Translations under genes and position numbers: made by a program
Notes under the pieces: model-generated
Database searches by the model: none
What the model was told of the DNA's origin: nothing
Seen by the model: only the letters and a program-made list of their open reading frames with translations
Source of the DNA: Neolentinus lepideus HHB14362 ss-1
Lineage: Eukaryota; Basidiomycota; Agaricomycetes; Gloeophyllales; Gloeophyllaceae
Assembly (NCBI GenBank): GCA_001632425.1
Contig: KV425562.1
Coordinates: 15,017 to 79,016 of the forward strand
DNA length: 64,000 bases
Direction of reading: 5' to 3'
In this document: in pieces, positions 24,771 to 37,096 of the stretch
Position numbering within the stretch: position 1 is the first letter of the stretch
Layout of the letters: each line of letters starts with the position of its first letter

Positions 24771-27539
24771 TCAGCATTGCATCTCTTCGCCATGTTCAAG
24801 CCACTCCAACGCCTCCCGCGCCATCTCCCGCACGTCCAAGTTATCCTCCACACCGAGGTGATGCCTGCCCAACCCACCTGGACTGACGCTGATCCCACGA
24901 CTATGATCCGTCATCCGCTGCAATGCTGAATGGATGTTCGCATCTCGGAGTGCTTGCTGACTCCGAAGATTTGACTTTGACAGCTGCAAGATACACGCCA
25001 TTGCCGGTTTACGGACCTCAATGTTGCGGTCGATGAGGCAGTTCCGTACTGCTGAGAGGAGCTCCTGATGTGCCAATATCTGGTCCTGGTAGATTTTCGA
25101 ACCGTTGGCGAGGTTGGACAAGAGGGCGACACCCTGTACGCATAAACGTAATGACCGTATGTTCAATGATGGAATACAGAGAATACCACTTACATGTCGC
25201 ATTACATGTTCACTCTCGGAGCTCAGAGCGGTCTCGATTGCGCCAAGCAACGTATCTCCTCCAATCTCATCGAACACCATCTTAACATTTTCCTCTGTAT
25301 CCACCACGTTCTGTAGGACATGTATCGCCTGCTCTTGTATCTCCGGGTTCGCATCTGTCAACAGACTACCATCATTCAACGCAGGCCGTCTGCAGTGCGA
25401 AGGTGTTGGACATACTGCGAGACCTGATTCCACCCGACTTGGTTCAAGACGTTGCGCTTGACCTCGTGAGTAGCTCTGTACATAATGTTCTTGAACGCCC
25501 AGATAGCATTCAATCGAAGCGCGGGGTCTTCACCGTTCAGCAATTGCATCAGCCTCGGAACGATGCCTTGCTCCAGGAATACCTATCACAGAAAACAATG
25601 TATGATTACTTTGAGTTTCTGTAGTTGCATGCGTACCTTCTGCAACGGCGAGCTCTCATTCATCAAATTACATATCGCCGCCGATGCCGCAAGCGTCACC
25701 TGGCGATCCTCGTCTTGCTTCAGGAAAATCCTAAACAAACCCGTCCCGAGCTCATTGTCCACGATGCTCGTCCTTAGCGCGCCCACATGCCTGGCAGTTG
25801 CGCGAACACACTGGCAGGCAGCATAGCGCACGCCGACGTGCCGGTGCGAGAGGGAGGCCTGGATAACAGGGAAGAGCTTGAGGTTGTCGGTGACTTCGCG
25901 CCGGATGTCGTTGTCGAAGAGGCAGATGCAGGCGATGGCGGTGAGGGCGGCCTGGGAGAGTGACTCAGGGATTTCCAGGTGCGCGGAGGAAGGAAAGGCT
26001 TACCTCCCGCAGGCAGGATACGCTCTCAGGCTCGTCTTCGTCCCAGTTAGGGATTATTTCAGTGGGGGTAATTTGCCTCGCGAGCTCAGCCACCTTTGCC
26101 AGTGACCCTCGCTCGAAAGCCAGCTGGCACAGTTCGCGGTCATCTGTTACCAAGTGACCTGTGAAGAAGAAGCGTCAAAATAGGAGGCAATAGTTTACTG
26201 TTATCACAAACTGAGTATGAAGCACGCCTTCATCTTAAGAACGGCCGACACCTTTGATGATTCGATCAACAGATTTAAGACAGGAATGATGATCATGACC
26301 AGTGGAGAATCTACAACCGAAGGGTGCATGTTCACTGGATACTCGGACGTCGTAGTCGCCCGTACGATCCTTGTGGCACTGCACGCAACCTTAGCATTAA
26401 AGCAATGACTAAAAGAATATCCCTCACCAAAGGCAAGCGGCGATCTGCACTTCTGTTGAACGAGATTTACATAGCGATGTCACGTAGGTGAGCGCAGACT
26501 GTGCTGCAGAACATAAGCGCGATCAAAAAAGCGACGCAGTCAAGTATGTAATTACCATCTCGTTCAGCAGATGCCAAGCCCAAGGACATTGAATGGTTCT
26601 CCTTCGTCAAGGCAGCTAGAGCTGACAGTGCCGCCTCTTGCACCTAGAGCAATGTAAGGTCATGCTATCCACATAAGCGACGAACAGTCTTGCCTTCACT
26701 TCTTTACTCTGTAATAGAGCAGTTAGGTGCCTGGCAACCCATCCACCTTGTCTTCCAGACGACTTTCCGTACAAGCTTGGTTTCTCCCATCCACGCTTGC
26801 CACGGACATCCTTGGTCCTTTCCGCCGGAGGCATCCAATCCATGACAGCATCTCGGTGTGGTATCTTACGAACAGCGGAAGCGATCAACTGGGCTATGGA
26901 TATGCTGATCTGGCTTGACGGATCTGCGAGAAGGGGTATATACAAGTCCAAGGTCTCCACCTACAACCAGATTTGAGCACGGGGATGAAAGTATTGGGAA
27001 AGGATATAGGCATACATGAAATAGATAATCCAAAGCAATCACTGCATCCGCTCGCACCTCGGGCTTCTCAGAATGGATACCCCACAGCGACGGGCCTACC
27101 ATGTCCGCTATCGAGGCGGCCAATACCCTGAGGCCTCTAGCCAACGCTGCCTTCAACGCGAGCGTGTCCGACGACTGTAGATTGGATATTGCGCATATGA
27201 ACGCGTGATGCGCCGAGATTCGCAAGAGATTTCTTAACGATGCCTCTGGGCCGTACGCGAGCGACGAGATGACCTGGGCAGCCTCTATGCGCAGATCCTC
27301 CGGAGTCTCTGGATACCGCGGGTCGTACGCCGTGGCCGGTTCGATGCAATCCACGAGACTGTCGAGATGTTCAGTTGAATTTGGCGAATCACGCAGCCCG
27401 GAGAACATTCACGTATTCCGCATACTCACGCTGAGATGAAGTGCTCATCCTGCGTCAGTGCGAGCTTCGCGGTTGGGTTTCCTATCACAGAGTTCTTGAC
27501 CTTTTTCAACGTAGTGACATCTAGGGCCATAAGAGTCAT
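24771..27539 (-). CDS. armadillo-repeat protein, ARMC8 / Vid28 (Gid5)-like
   Basis: Eleven exons (27430-27539, 27016-27358, 26694-26960, 26556-26643, 26428-26503, 26212-26378, 26004-26158, 25637-25951, 25434-25582, 25194-25389, 24771-25133) join to 742 residues. The chain is armadillo repeats throughout. Segments typical of ARMC8 are LKKVKNSVIGN at the start, HLVTDDRELCQLAFERG in the middle, LREAALTAIACICLFDNDIRR, and ALRLNAIWAFKNIMYRATHEVKR near the end. In yeast Gid5/Vid28 is the substrate-receptor adaptor of the GID/CTLH ubiquitin ligase that degrades gluconeogenic enzymes; the same role is inferred here. The start could be the ATG at 27537-27539 or the one at 27528-27530. Intron 3 reads best with a GC donor (AAG|GCAAGA); a GT donor two codons earlier would also keep frame. 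The 44-bp intron before 25389 is the least certain join. Confidence 0.88.
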
Positions 27540-27717
27540 CGTGGTAGCAGTGGTAGCATTTGTGGCGCGGATACCTGCGCTAGTTGTGGCACAGGAATGC
27601 ACGCGTGACGATCTTGACTTGATCAATCTGGACAACCCCCGTTCGATATTATTATTGACCTTGGATCAGTATTAAACAACGTTCAGAGGGGAAGCGTCGT
27701 ATAGTACATTGACCAAG
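27540..27717. promoter_or_regulatory. shared divergent promoter
   Basis: The 178 bp between the start codons of the ARMC8-like gene (minus) and the TMEM163-like gene (plus) must serve both. No clear TATA box was found. Confidence 0.55.
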
Positions 27718-29054
27718 ATGCCCTCATATCGTAGGCTACAGCTCTGGGCAATAATCATAAGTATCGTATCGGTGCTCTACAACGGCGCCGAGGGCGGCCT
27801 ATCCATCGGGTTTGGCGCGGAGTCCTCCTCCCGTTCGCTCATCTTCTTTGGCATTCAATCAGCCGTGGAAGTCGCCTCCTCAATTATCGTGGTATGGCGT
27901 TTCAGGAACATCGCCAAGCCAGGTGAAGAACGCAGTGCAGTACTCGACCCTCGCAGTCTCAGGTATTGTGAAATATCTCCCAGGATCTGTTTTGGTGCAA
28001 TGTCTGACTTTTTCTTACTTTGATCTCATAGGTTCGAGAAGATCTCAACCCTCTCGATAGGCACCCTGCTGTTGGCCCTCGCGGCAGCGACGATCGCAAC
28101 AGCCATTGCCGTCCTCGTTCGGCATGAAGAGCCCGACACGAGCAACGCATCGCTAATCATTTCTGCCTCTGCGCTAGTCATCATGGTCTTCATCTGGCTT
28201 CCGAAGCGTTACCTTGCGCGCGCGCTGAACAGCTCGACTATGGAGGGCGAAGCAACCTGCTCCTTGTCTTGCATACAGATCACTGTCGCGCTCTTCGTAG
28301 GCTCCTTGATATTCCGCGTTTGGCGCGGAGGGTGGTGGGTCGATGGGGCAACGTCGATCGTCTTGGGCTTCCTTTTTGGCTGGGAAGGACAGAAGATGGT
28401 TCGATGGGCGAGAAACCCGGAGTTTGATGGCGGATGCTGCGGGTCGTGTCGCCCGTCCATGATGCCGAGTATTACGCTCGAAGAGGACGAAAGGTACCAA
28501 GATATATGTGAATGCTGTGAGTCGAAAGAGGCCTGTCGAACTGGCGACTCGTGTGTCTGTGGGGACTCGGTCGGGGTAAGCAAATAGAAGAAGGCTAGTT
28601 CTGTGATTAACTGTCCTGCATACCCACCATAGGGATGTTGCAACCCTGTGAAGGATAACGGTGAGAAATGCTGTACCCGAGAGATCACGATCAAGAAGAA
28701 GGAGCATCCCGCAAAACAACCTGCCAAAAGTTGTCATGATGTATGTTGATGTCCATAGTTCAGTTTATCCACTGAATACATGTATTGATCCAGGGCTGTT
28801 GCTCGGGACATGAACAAGATCTGTCCAATATCATCTCTTCTTGCGGAAGCGACTTGGACAAATGTTGCAAGAGGGGTCCTTCGCACCCCCTCGTTATCTC
28901 TTCTTGCGATGCTGAACAAGGAAAGGACTCCTGTTGTAACGACGAACGAAAGAGTAGCTGTGGCAATCCATTGCCTACAGAGGCTAAGAAGAGCTGCTGC
29001 GATAGTGGCAGTGTTCAGACTTCTCCCAAATCATCCTGCTGTGGTAACTGTTGA
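27718..29054 (+). CDS. TMEM163/CDF-like membrane protein with a cysteine-rich tail
   Basis: Exons 27718-27962, 28032-28575, 28633-28740 and 28794-29054 join to 385 residues. The first 230 residues hold about six hydrophobic segments in the order of cation-diffusion-facilitator proteins (NGAEGGLSIGFG in TM2, QSAVEVASSIIVVWRF, and DGATSIVLGFLFG in the fifth), closest in layout to TMEM163-type zinc transporters. From about residue 245 the protein changes to a hydrophilic tail packed with cysteines, many as Cys-Cys pairs (GGCCGSC, ECCESKEAC, GCCNP, KCC, GCCSG, SCC, ending SSCCGNC). Such tails bind Zn, Cu or Cd. The last two introns lie inside the tail and split Cys blocks. Inferred role: metal export or vacuolar sequestration with a cytosolic metal-buffering tail. 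The transporter family call is less certain than the topology. Confidence 0.75.
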
Positions 29055-29683
29055 ATCTCAAGGACGTGGCATTAACGACTGGTTTTTTCGATTCATGATG
29101 CAAGACCTCGACAATCTACTAGGTCCGCGTGTGTCTATGTTCTGGATTGTGTTGTACGATGTAGCCTTCAACATAGCTGTATACATACTGTAACGATGTG
29201 CATTGCATGTCTTCCTTTTTTTTTTTGGCTTACAGCAGCAGTAGCCATTACAATGGGAAAAAGTCGATCAGCTCGAGCAGAACAGGTTTATTTCTTGGTT
29301 TGGCACTTCTCAAACCGACCGTTCTCAGGAGCCTAACCACGAGGTTCGCACAGCCACTCGAGTGTCGATCTCTGACGGAAAAGGCAAGAGGCCTTGGCAA
29401 GCCACAACTGCGGCTGGTGTGTGGCAGACCGCCACTCCTTCCGAGAGAACCCATCAAATATGGGTTCGAGGGGTTGATAAAATGTAATTTTTTTTCACGA
29501 AGGTACACAAAAGATGTTATGACCATGGATCTCATGGCATTCATTTTGCTTGCAGTGCGTCCGATTTCGGTATGACGTCATGTATCCGGGGCATTGCAAG
29601 CTCCATCCCTCGAAGAACCCATCTACCACCACCACAACTTTACTGATTCTACGCTAAAGCTTCATTAAGAAGGAAACTTCAGC
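29055..29683. other. intergenic
   Basis: 3' region of the preceding gene, with a run of T at about 29218-29229, then the promoter of the next gene. Open frames here have no family resemblance and are not called. Confidence 0.6.
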
Positions 29684-30219
29684 ATGAGTGACAAATCCGA
29701 GCTAAGAGAGTTTGACCATACCAACCAAAGGATGCTAGGGACTGAAGGTGCGTAAAGACCCTTTGTCAATGGGAGTACTCTGACGAACTCTTCAGATCCC
29801 GGAGACATCAATTACAAGAAACTCAGCAAACAGATGGACAGTGGTATGTTGTAACCCTCCGTCAATCTGCAGCCCCTCTAGAGGCAGCCTTCATTTGAAT
29901 ATTCTGGCAAACAGATGCCGTGGTTTCGCCAAATGAAGGCACAAACACCACCTCCCTTGACGGAAACTATGGTCTGGACGAAGGGGATTACGGCTCAGGT
30001 GGGATCATCCCTAGCGACGCAGAAGACGACCAATTCAGCGGGGTGCGGCTGACCAGCGGCGCCTCCATCGTTGGAACAGACACATTCACCGGCGACATCG
30101 AGGGGGAGATGAATAGCATGAAGAATGAGGCAACGCAAAAACCAGTGAAGGGAGCAGTCACTGAGCAGGTCGCTGGTGGGCAGAGTGGATACGCGAATCG
30201 ATATGATTCAGCTATGTAG
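29684..30219 (+). CDS. small hydrophilic protein, unknown function
   Basis: Exons 29684-29747, 29796-29843 and 29915-30219 join to 138 residues; all three introns and frames fit exactly and the first intron ends in TTCAG. The protein has no membrane segment or signal peptide. It is rich in Asp, Gly, Ser and Thr and low in hydrophobics, with a repeated Asp-Gly texture (LDGNYGLDEGDYGSGG) and a terminal SGYANRYDSAM. This composition suggests a disordered hydrophilin-like or stress protein, but no family is recognised. It sits between a membrane transporter and a glycosyltransferase, all on the plus strand. Confidence 0.65.
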
Positions 30220-30718
30220 AAGTAAAAATGGAAAGGAGAGCTATTTCAGGAGAAACCTGATGTCTGAAAAATTGCTAATCGGCATGGCAAGTGAAAGTGG
30301 AACACGGAACGCCCTAGTAAAAGGCGAAGGCGTTGTGTGTTGTTCCACCCTCTGCCGGTACTTGGAAGAGTCGCTATGGGACAGCATGTGGCTGACGGTC
30401 GGTTTTTGTTCCGCTGGCGGGTGTCCGACTGATAGCGACTCGCTCCTTCCTGTCTTCGGTATGCATCGTGATGTAGACAAATGCTCTACAGCTCATGACA
30501 TACAAAGTTCAGCTAGACATATCACCGAGATCTGCCAATGCAACTCCTTTCCTTCAGACAAAATTCAAGAGTGGACCCGTTGCTAAGACCAGCTGCGCTT
30601 CAGATCCGGACATTCGGCTATCGTGATAGGTGGGGACTTTGTTACAACACCAGCTGCACAGGACTAGTCAACGACACCGACCACAGCCAGCTGGCCTTTA
30701 GAGTGACTTATACCCGGA
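30220..30718. other. intergenic
   Basis: No gene recognised in the roughly 500 bp before the glycosyltransferase start. Short open frames on both strands are unsupported. Confidence 0.6.
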
Positions 30719-32299
30719 ATGCCCATCGCCACTCGCTACGTTCTCCCCGTCGCGTTCGTTCTGTTTCTCGGTCTGAACTTCGCTTTCCTGACATATACCC
30801 GCCCGTCTGCATTAAATTCTGTCATTACTCTGAACCAGCAGCTTCCCGACTCGATTCTTAACGTCCATCTCTCGTCTGACAATGTCGCCGAAGTTGCACC
30901 CATTGTCTTTGCGCTAGTGATGTTCGGCGCGTCGTCAGCGACAGAGGGATTGCTCGCGCTGAAATCTGCATTGATGCATGTTTCGAGGCCGACCGAGTTC
31001 CATATAATCTGTAGCCAGGACGCTGTTCCTATAATCCAGGAAAAACTCGATCTGTTTAGCAGGCCGGCATATCATGTTGATGTGCGGTTCTATCCGTTGT
31101 CCGACGATCTAATTAAGGCAAGGACTACTAGAGCTGGGGTAGATACAGTATATTCAGCTGGACTTGGTGAGTGGTGCTTTCGATGTTTTGTACAGCATGT
31201 GGATGCCGGTCTACGAGTGCGCTCCGTTTCAGCAAGACATCATATCTCTCTGCGACCCGGAACTGACATTCTGCCACCCCGTAACAGGCGGCCTAGTGAA
31301 AGTCTTCATCCACGAGCTCCTCTATGACGTGGGCAAAGTCATCTTCTACGACACCGACATGCTTTTTCTCGTTGACCCTGCTCTCCTCTGGCGCGAGTTT
31401 GACCAGATGCACGACCGGCAGATGATCGCCTTCCCCACTCTCGGCGCAGAGAGCGGCAGTGGCGAGATCTGCACATGTGTCATGTACGTTTCTTATCTTC
31501 TCTCCCCTCTTTGCCCTGCTCCATCCTCATTCCTGATTTAACTTTTCCTGCATTTCCATTCCAGGTTGCTCAACCTCAAAGCAATGCGCACCGCTAACTT
31601 CATGCCTTCCACCCTCTTTCTCGCCTCTCACACACCTTCCGTCTCCCCGCCCGCATGGAGAGCAACTGGCATCGATCCTCTAAAGCCGCAATTCGGCGAC
31701 CAAGGCCTGTACTGGGCGGTCTGGAAGCACCGTCCCGAGTTCTTCATGCATCTAGGGCTGAGCTGGGATATGACACACTGTCGCTATTCGTGAGTCTCTT
31801 ATTATGCCTGGTGTGGTAGAGAATGTAGACTAATGATGACTTGGATGGAGTAGGTATGGTCTGTCCCTGGCAGACGGCAACGACAGCATGTCAGAGGCGG
31901 AGCAGATCGACCACCAATTCGACACTCGAACAGCGCCGGAGCGGTTTAACCAGCTCTTTCCGGGGATTGTCCACTTGTGCGCTCTCCGGCCCATTTGACT
32001 GGTTCACACCGTTTCTGATTGCCTCACCTTCATCCAGCAACTGCCAGCCCGACTTCCCCGTCGTCTGGACGGAGCCTAAGAACGCACAGCGCCCACGCTG
32101 GGGCCCCTTCGTCACCATCGCTATGCAATATAAGTGGGTGTGGCTGAATCGCGGGCTAGGCGATGCCCATGTCGTCAGCCAGACGGTGGTCAGGCAGGAG
32201 GGGGAGTGGTGGTGGGACCAGATTTCTACTAGTAGAACCACTCCTGGTGCAGGAAGGTTATCGAAGCGTCATGCTACGCATCCCCATCATTCGCATTGA
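30719..32299 (+). CDS. glycosyltransferase family 8-type, type II membrane protein
   Basis: Exons 30719-31166, 31288-31483, 31565-31789, 31854-31976 and 32038-32299 join to 417 residues. An N-terminal signal anchor (residues about 7-26, LPVAFVLFLGLNFAFL) predicts a Golgi or ER lumenal enzyme. GT8/GT-A features follow: SAGLGGLVKVFIHELL after splicing, the metal-binding DxD in IFYDTDMLFLVDP, PQFGDQGLYWAVWKH, and GIVHFNC across the fourth intron. LARGE-like and glycogenin-like enzymes share this fold and use UDP-sugars with Mn2+; the sugar and acceptor here cannot be told. Intron 1 is 121 bp and could be read through in another frame, so that join is the weakest. The intron at 31977 removes an in-frame TGA. 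Confidence 0.85.
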
Positions 32300-34734
32300 G
32301 AGTTGAGGCCTGGAGCCTACAGGTTTTAGAGAACGGAGTATATAATGTTAATGCTATATTTATCTTGTAAATTATACCATAATGTATCGACAAGCATAGA
32401 TGATTCTTACACTCCCTTCACGGTACAGTGATACATTCATATCAACAGCATGAAAGTAATCAAGTGGACTGGCGGATTGTCCATGTAAAACGGAGTAACA
32501 TGGCACAGAACGGTGGCCGGAAAGCTGGACGCAAGAGATCGAAGGACCAACAGCAGCGCCAAGAGTCGTAGATGAAAACAGCCATCACGAGGGTAAACAA
32601 ATCAAAGGCCTCGAGCGTCAGACTTGTTTCGCCTTCGTGGCCCGACGTGTCTTGGCAGCTCTGACCGTCTTGGAGCGCATTTCCTCCTGCCGCTGCTAAG
32701 GGTATAAGGCAGCTTGGCTTTGAGCCCTTTTTGAGAGTTCATCAGATCTTGGGTTGTTGCTTCTTTCCTCTCGCTCCTCCTGCCCGCCGTATACTGGAAG
32801 CTTCACGACGAGCACGGGCCGATCTTCGAGACCAAGGTGTCGAGGACGGAACCCGGTGTCGGTGTCCTGCGACTGGCTTCCTTTCCTTCGCTCGTGATGG
32901 CGTCCTCTACGTCTCGACCACGGTATCAAACCACTCCTCGGCATCGGTAACTGTATGGCTGCCTCCACAGATTCCACGGCTACCGCAAGTTGAGAGACTT
33001 GTCTTGAGTGGCGCCGGTGGCATCGTCACCTAACCCACGCTTGAGACTTCGCACCGCAAGATATGCGCTCGTGACGGGATGCCCCTGCCATACTCTGTCC
33101 CTCTCCTGCTTTAATCAGTCAACCAAAAGCTAGGAACGCGGCTCGCCCATTTTAGGAGAGACCAGGGGGAGGGTGTAGAGCTCATCAAAAAGTCTCGCTT
33201 GGACCGTATGACCTCTGACAGATTCTCGAAGCCCCAACCCATCAATTCCGACGGGATTAATCCATCTCGAAGTACCCCAGAACGTTCGCTAGTACAACAA
33301 ATCCGCATCGGCTGCTGCACTAAGCATTCACGGGCATAGAACGCAAGTTGGAAAAGATCCTAGTTCCATCGTACGATCTCTTCACTTAGCACCAGGCAGT
33401 GGAGGATCTGGGGTCGCTTGATAAGGACCGTATCCCACAAGTAAGATGTCAGGCTTCGTTTTCAGCACACGCGGCATGGACTGAGCGTCCCCTTCAGTGA
33501 TCAGTGATCTAGAGGACGGCGCTGCTGACATGAAGACTACCGGGAACCAAAAGTCCAAGACTCGTAGACGGTACACTCAATAACGGCACTGCACTCCATG
33601 TCCGGGATGGAAAAAGGAGATGAAGCAGACCCAGAAGGCGAGACCAACATGCTGAAAAACCTATATTCGTCTTTTCGGGAAAGGGTGCAGTGATAAGTAA
33701 ATGGCTACAGCTGAACTCGATCGGCGGCTTGACCCAGAGAATTCGAGCCAGGAGGACAGCACGAGAATCGCATAGGACGAGACGGGCCCATAAAGCAGTA
33801 ACACAAGAGATACAGAGGCCGTGGACGTTCCGTGCTGACACGAACCGATCACGAAGAGCCGCTCGAACTCGTGGTAAACGATGGTCGAGGAAACGCAGTG
33901 AATTTTCAAACCGTCGACTTGCATACACCTCGTTCCAGTAATCACATCAATGTCGAGGAGCTGACCCGCCGCCATCGACACTCGCGAAGTCCCTCACTAC
34001 ACTGAACCGGGCACAATGCCGGGGAGGGGGGACAACAAGACAAGACAAGACCAAGAATTCTCTAGTCTTGCACGACCAACGAAAGCGGGTAGGGATATGA
34101 CCATGAGATTTTCTAACACAAAGAAGCGAAAATACAAGCAGCGGTTCAGGCTGCATTGGGGCGAGCTGGCCTGCGGGCGGTCTCCAGCAAGCTCTGAACC
34201 CTGTTGCAAGCTGATCACGCCCATTCGTTCGTGACGTGGCTAGGCTCGCATACCACAGCAGGTCTCTATTTTCCCGCCTACACGCTTCCATCTAAGCGGC
34301 GGGTGCGACAACCAAACCAGCCATAGGGTACGACGATCACCCACAGCCCAAGTGCAGAGATATAGAGGGCGAACGGGGATCAATGTTGTCAGATAGATCT
34401 GTCGCTCCAAGCGCTAATCCAGACCGGCATCGAAGCGATAGGGACACGGTGACCAGATCCAGCTGGAGTGATGTTGTTCCTGGATTCTGACCGGCCAAGA
34501 CAAGGGTACACCTTCCCATCCTCGCAGCACGGCCGGGATTTCTCGATATGCAGTTAGAGCATTCATGATACCATGCAAACGGGTCTTTGAGAGTATGTGG
34601 CTTTGAGAGCGACGATACAGAGCGGCACAGCATATAAGAGGACAACACCCAGTCCACGTTCGCTGGGCATGATGCAACGGGCAAGTAAAGTCGATAAAAC
34701 CCTAGGATAGATATACAGGGCCAGCGATGATTCG
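32300..34734. other. gene-poor region with relics
   Basis: No intact gene recognised. On the minus strand between about 33030 and 32610, coding-looking pieces in different frames (TDAEEWFDTVVET, then GSVLDTLVSKIGP, then a basic KTVRAAKTRRATKAKQV end) could be a decayed gene. A FunK1 fragment lies at 33382-33576. Confidence 0.4.
33382..33576 (-). pseudogene. FunK1 kinase fragment
   Basis: The translated minus strand contains KTKPDILLVGYGPY, matching SKPDIVVLGYGSC of the intact FunK1 gene, preceded at the right distance by PSSRS versus PSRRA. The frame ends soon after and no catalytic loop follows. It is more diverged than the tandem FunK1 pair, so it is an older relic. Confidence 0.5.
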
Positions 34735-35175
34735 CAGAGACCACGATAAGGAGTGTCGTCTTCCAAACCAAACCAGAAGAGCACGTAGTTCCTGAGCTTG
34801 GGCACGTACACCTGATCCATGGACCGCGACGACAAAGCGAAAGAGACGTGCTTGATATGAGCTTACCGACCACCACTAGTACTGGCTGACCCATCCATCC
34901 ACGCCCGACTCTTAAGAATCAGCACGTCATGAGATGAGCAAGGGCTTTAGTTTGTCAGCCGCAGCCGACCAGCCCAGCAACTCAGAAAGACGGCGATAAG
35001 GAGTCATGATCAGGACATCAGAGCGCGACGGGAGATTTCGATTGAGTGTCGCCTTTCAAACCAGAAGAGTTGCAATACACCGAAACCGCGACGTGTTCGA
35101 TGTGAGCTTACCAACCACCCGATCCTGTAGGTTAAGAATCAGCACGGGTTGTGGTTTGTCAGCCATCCCATCCCG
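34735..35175. repeat. local imperfect tandem duplication
   Basis: Three ordered matches occur about 240 bp apart: CGATAAGGAGT...CAAACCAGAAGAG, GACGTG-TTGAT-TGAGCTTACC-ACCACC, and GAATCAGCACG...TTTGTCAGCC. The second copy (about 34990-35175) is shorter. Non-coding as far as can be seen. Confidence 0.55.
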
Positions 35176-37096
35176 TCAACCTCTGCAGTGACTCATCCGA
35201 GCGATCCCAGCTACTCCGGATTCAAGCTTTCAAGAAGAGCGACGGACGAGGTCGGACGGCCAGCTACGGAGATTCTGAGACGAGCAGAAGCAGCCACAAA
35301 TCCGAAAAGGCCCGCCTTTGCCCTCGGCTCGGCAGCGCAGACTCTTGCTGTATTCTGCGCGCGAAAGGGCGAAACCTCACCCATTCCGTTGCTCTCGACC
35401 GTCGATCCGGATCCAAATCAGCAAGTGACGGTCGAGCCAGCACCAAAAAGTAGCCTGGTGGTAAGGTGGACATTCGCGCCAATCGCCCGTCATCATCGCT
35501 GCACGGTCCAGACCTCGAGCTTGGGTCCCAGGCTTTTACTCCTAGCGAGAAGCAAGGGACCAATAATGCGCTTCGAAGCGTCTGTATATATGGCTCAGGT
35601 TTGTCTAGACCCGGCGGCCTCGATGGCTGTACTGAACGTCGGGGTCAGTTACGCTCCAGTGGCCAGATCGACTGTGTGCTGTGGGATTAGCGCTGCAAGG
35701 TCTGCCAAATCCAAGGTCGGGCGGCATCGCAACTATATTAATATTAATGGCACGGGACTGCTCTGCGTTCCTGGTGTAATCCGACGTCGCGCTCATGTCG
35801 GACGATGTACAGCTCAGGGCGCTATCGGACCGGCGCCTGTGGGAGTACCAACTATCTGAGGGTCCTAGCTCGCCATCAATGCATGTTGCCATTTTGGGCA
35901 GTCCGGTTTCCACATCTGGCTGTCGCCTGCGTCCATACGACCTAGCTAGTTCTGCGCGAACTTCACTAAATGGATTAAATTCAATGGTAGCGCCATCGTG
36001 TAGGACGACAGACGCCCACGTGAGCGCATCACCTGCGCACACCTTCTCAGATCCCATTCCCTGCCACGTCAAGCGCCTTCCATTCCCGCCGCCGTCGCAG
36101 CGATCACATCCGGTGCACAGGTGTCTCCGCCCACATCTATGTCGGCGAAACCGCCTTATACGGCCCCGATGGCAGCCTCTACGAATTCCATACTTGATCG
36201 CACAATTGGTTGCGAGCGATATCTGGGATACGTGTCAATATCCATGAGCTGTTCGTTGGACTCGACCGATTATGTGACTCACACCACCAAGGACTCACAA
36301 CCGCTTCTCCGACTCGGTTCGACTTCTTATTGCCTCTTCACCTCAATTACACCATTACACCGCTAATGACGATGCGCGCCAATCGCACTGCGCCCTTCCA
36401 TATATATCCCATCCGCTGTCACCGCCAAATACGCCGGTGATTGCGATGCTCCCTAAGTACAAGTACTACTGGTATTGACACGAATATTCTATTCTCTTGC
36501 TGTGGACGTCGCGTATGTTCGCATATTCCGAATTGCTTGCGTAACATGTATAAGTACTCTTTGACACGTCTCGACCGCATCAGTGACGCGCACGCGTGAC
36601 CTGGTCAGCAACGATGACAGCGCCCACCAACACTCTACGAGATCAGCTGTAACCTTCTAACCACTCAGGGGCCAGTCAACTATGAGCCGCGCATTTGTAT
36701 ATATAGCTCCAGGCAAATCCAGAGCCACAATCCAAATTATTGAGTCCATCGCATCCAGGTACCGGTACCACTAGCAGCAGGCTATCTACCCCGCATCACC
36801 GTGTGTCCCTGGCCACAGTTCCGCATCGGGCACTCATGTTGCCTTTCGAGGATACACGCTGATCTCATCAGCCAGTTAATCGTAGACCAGCGCAGCGGCC
36901 TGATTGCTGCGCGTCGGTAGGGCGCGATGGGGAAATATACCCGCAGTTTCTCTGGCTAGTGCTGTGTTGGCGCTGGTGGTTGCAAAGGGGTCGGCGCTTG
37001 TACTGCAGTGCACTAGGCAGTGAAACGTGCTGCAGGGGAATATCGCCGACCGCAGAGTGATTATCGTGAAATATGACCGAGGGATAGGTGAAGGAC
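35176..37096. other. no convincing gene
   Basis: The longest open frames are 35149-35859 (plus) and 35605-36060 (minus, about 151 residues from an ATG). They overlap, have no family motif, and at most one can be real. The minus frame (beginning MGSEKVCAGDALTW) has the more protein-like composition. Nothing else was recognised. Confidence 0.4.

Noticed and set aside
28174..28737. 187-codon minus-strand frame across the transporter gene
   Set aside because: Antisense to clear transmembrane and Cys-rich exons. No motif of its own.
31978..31998. Glycosyltransferase stop at the TGA near 31996
   Set aside because: The GT-AG intron 31977-32037 removes it and joins GIVHF to NCQPDFP in frame.
35149..35859. 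236-codon open frame on the plus strand
   Set aside because: No family motif, low-complexity composition, and it overlaps an equally long minus-strand frame. Long chance frames are common in GC-balanced DNA.
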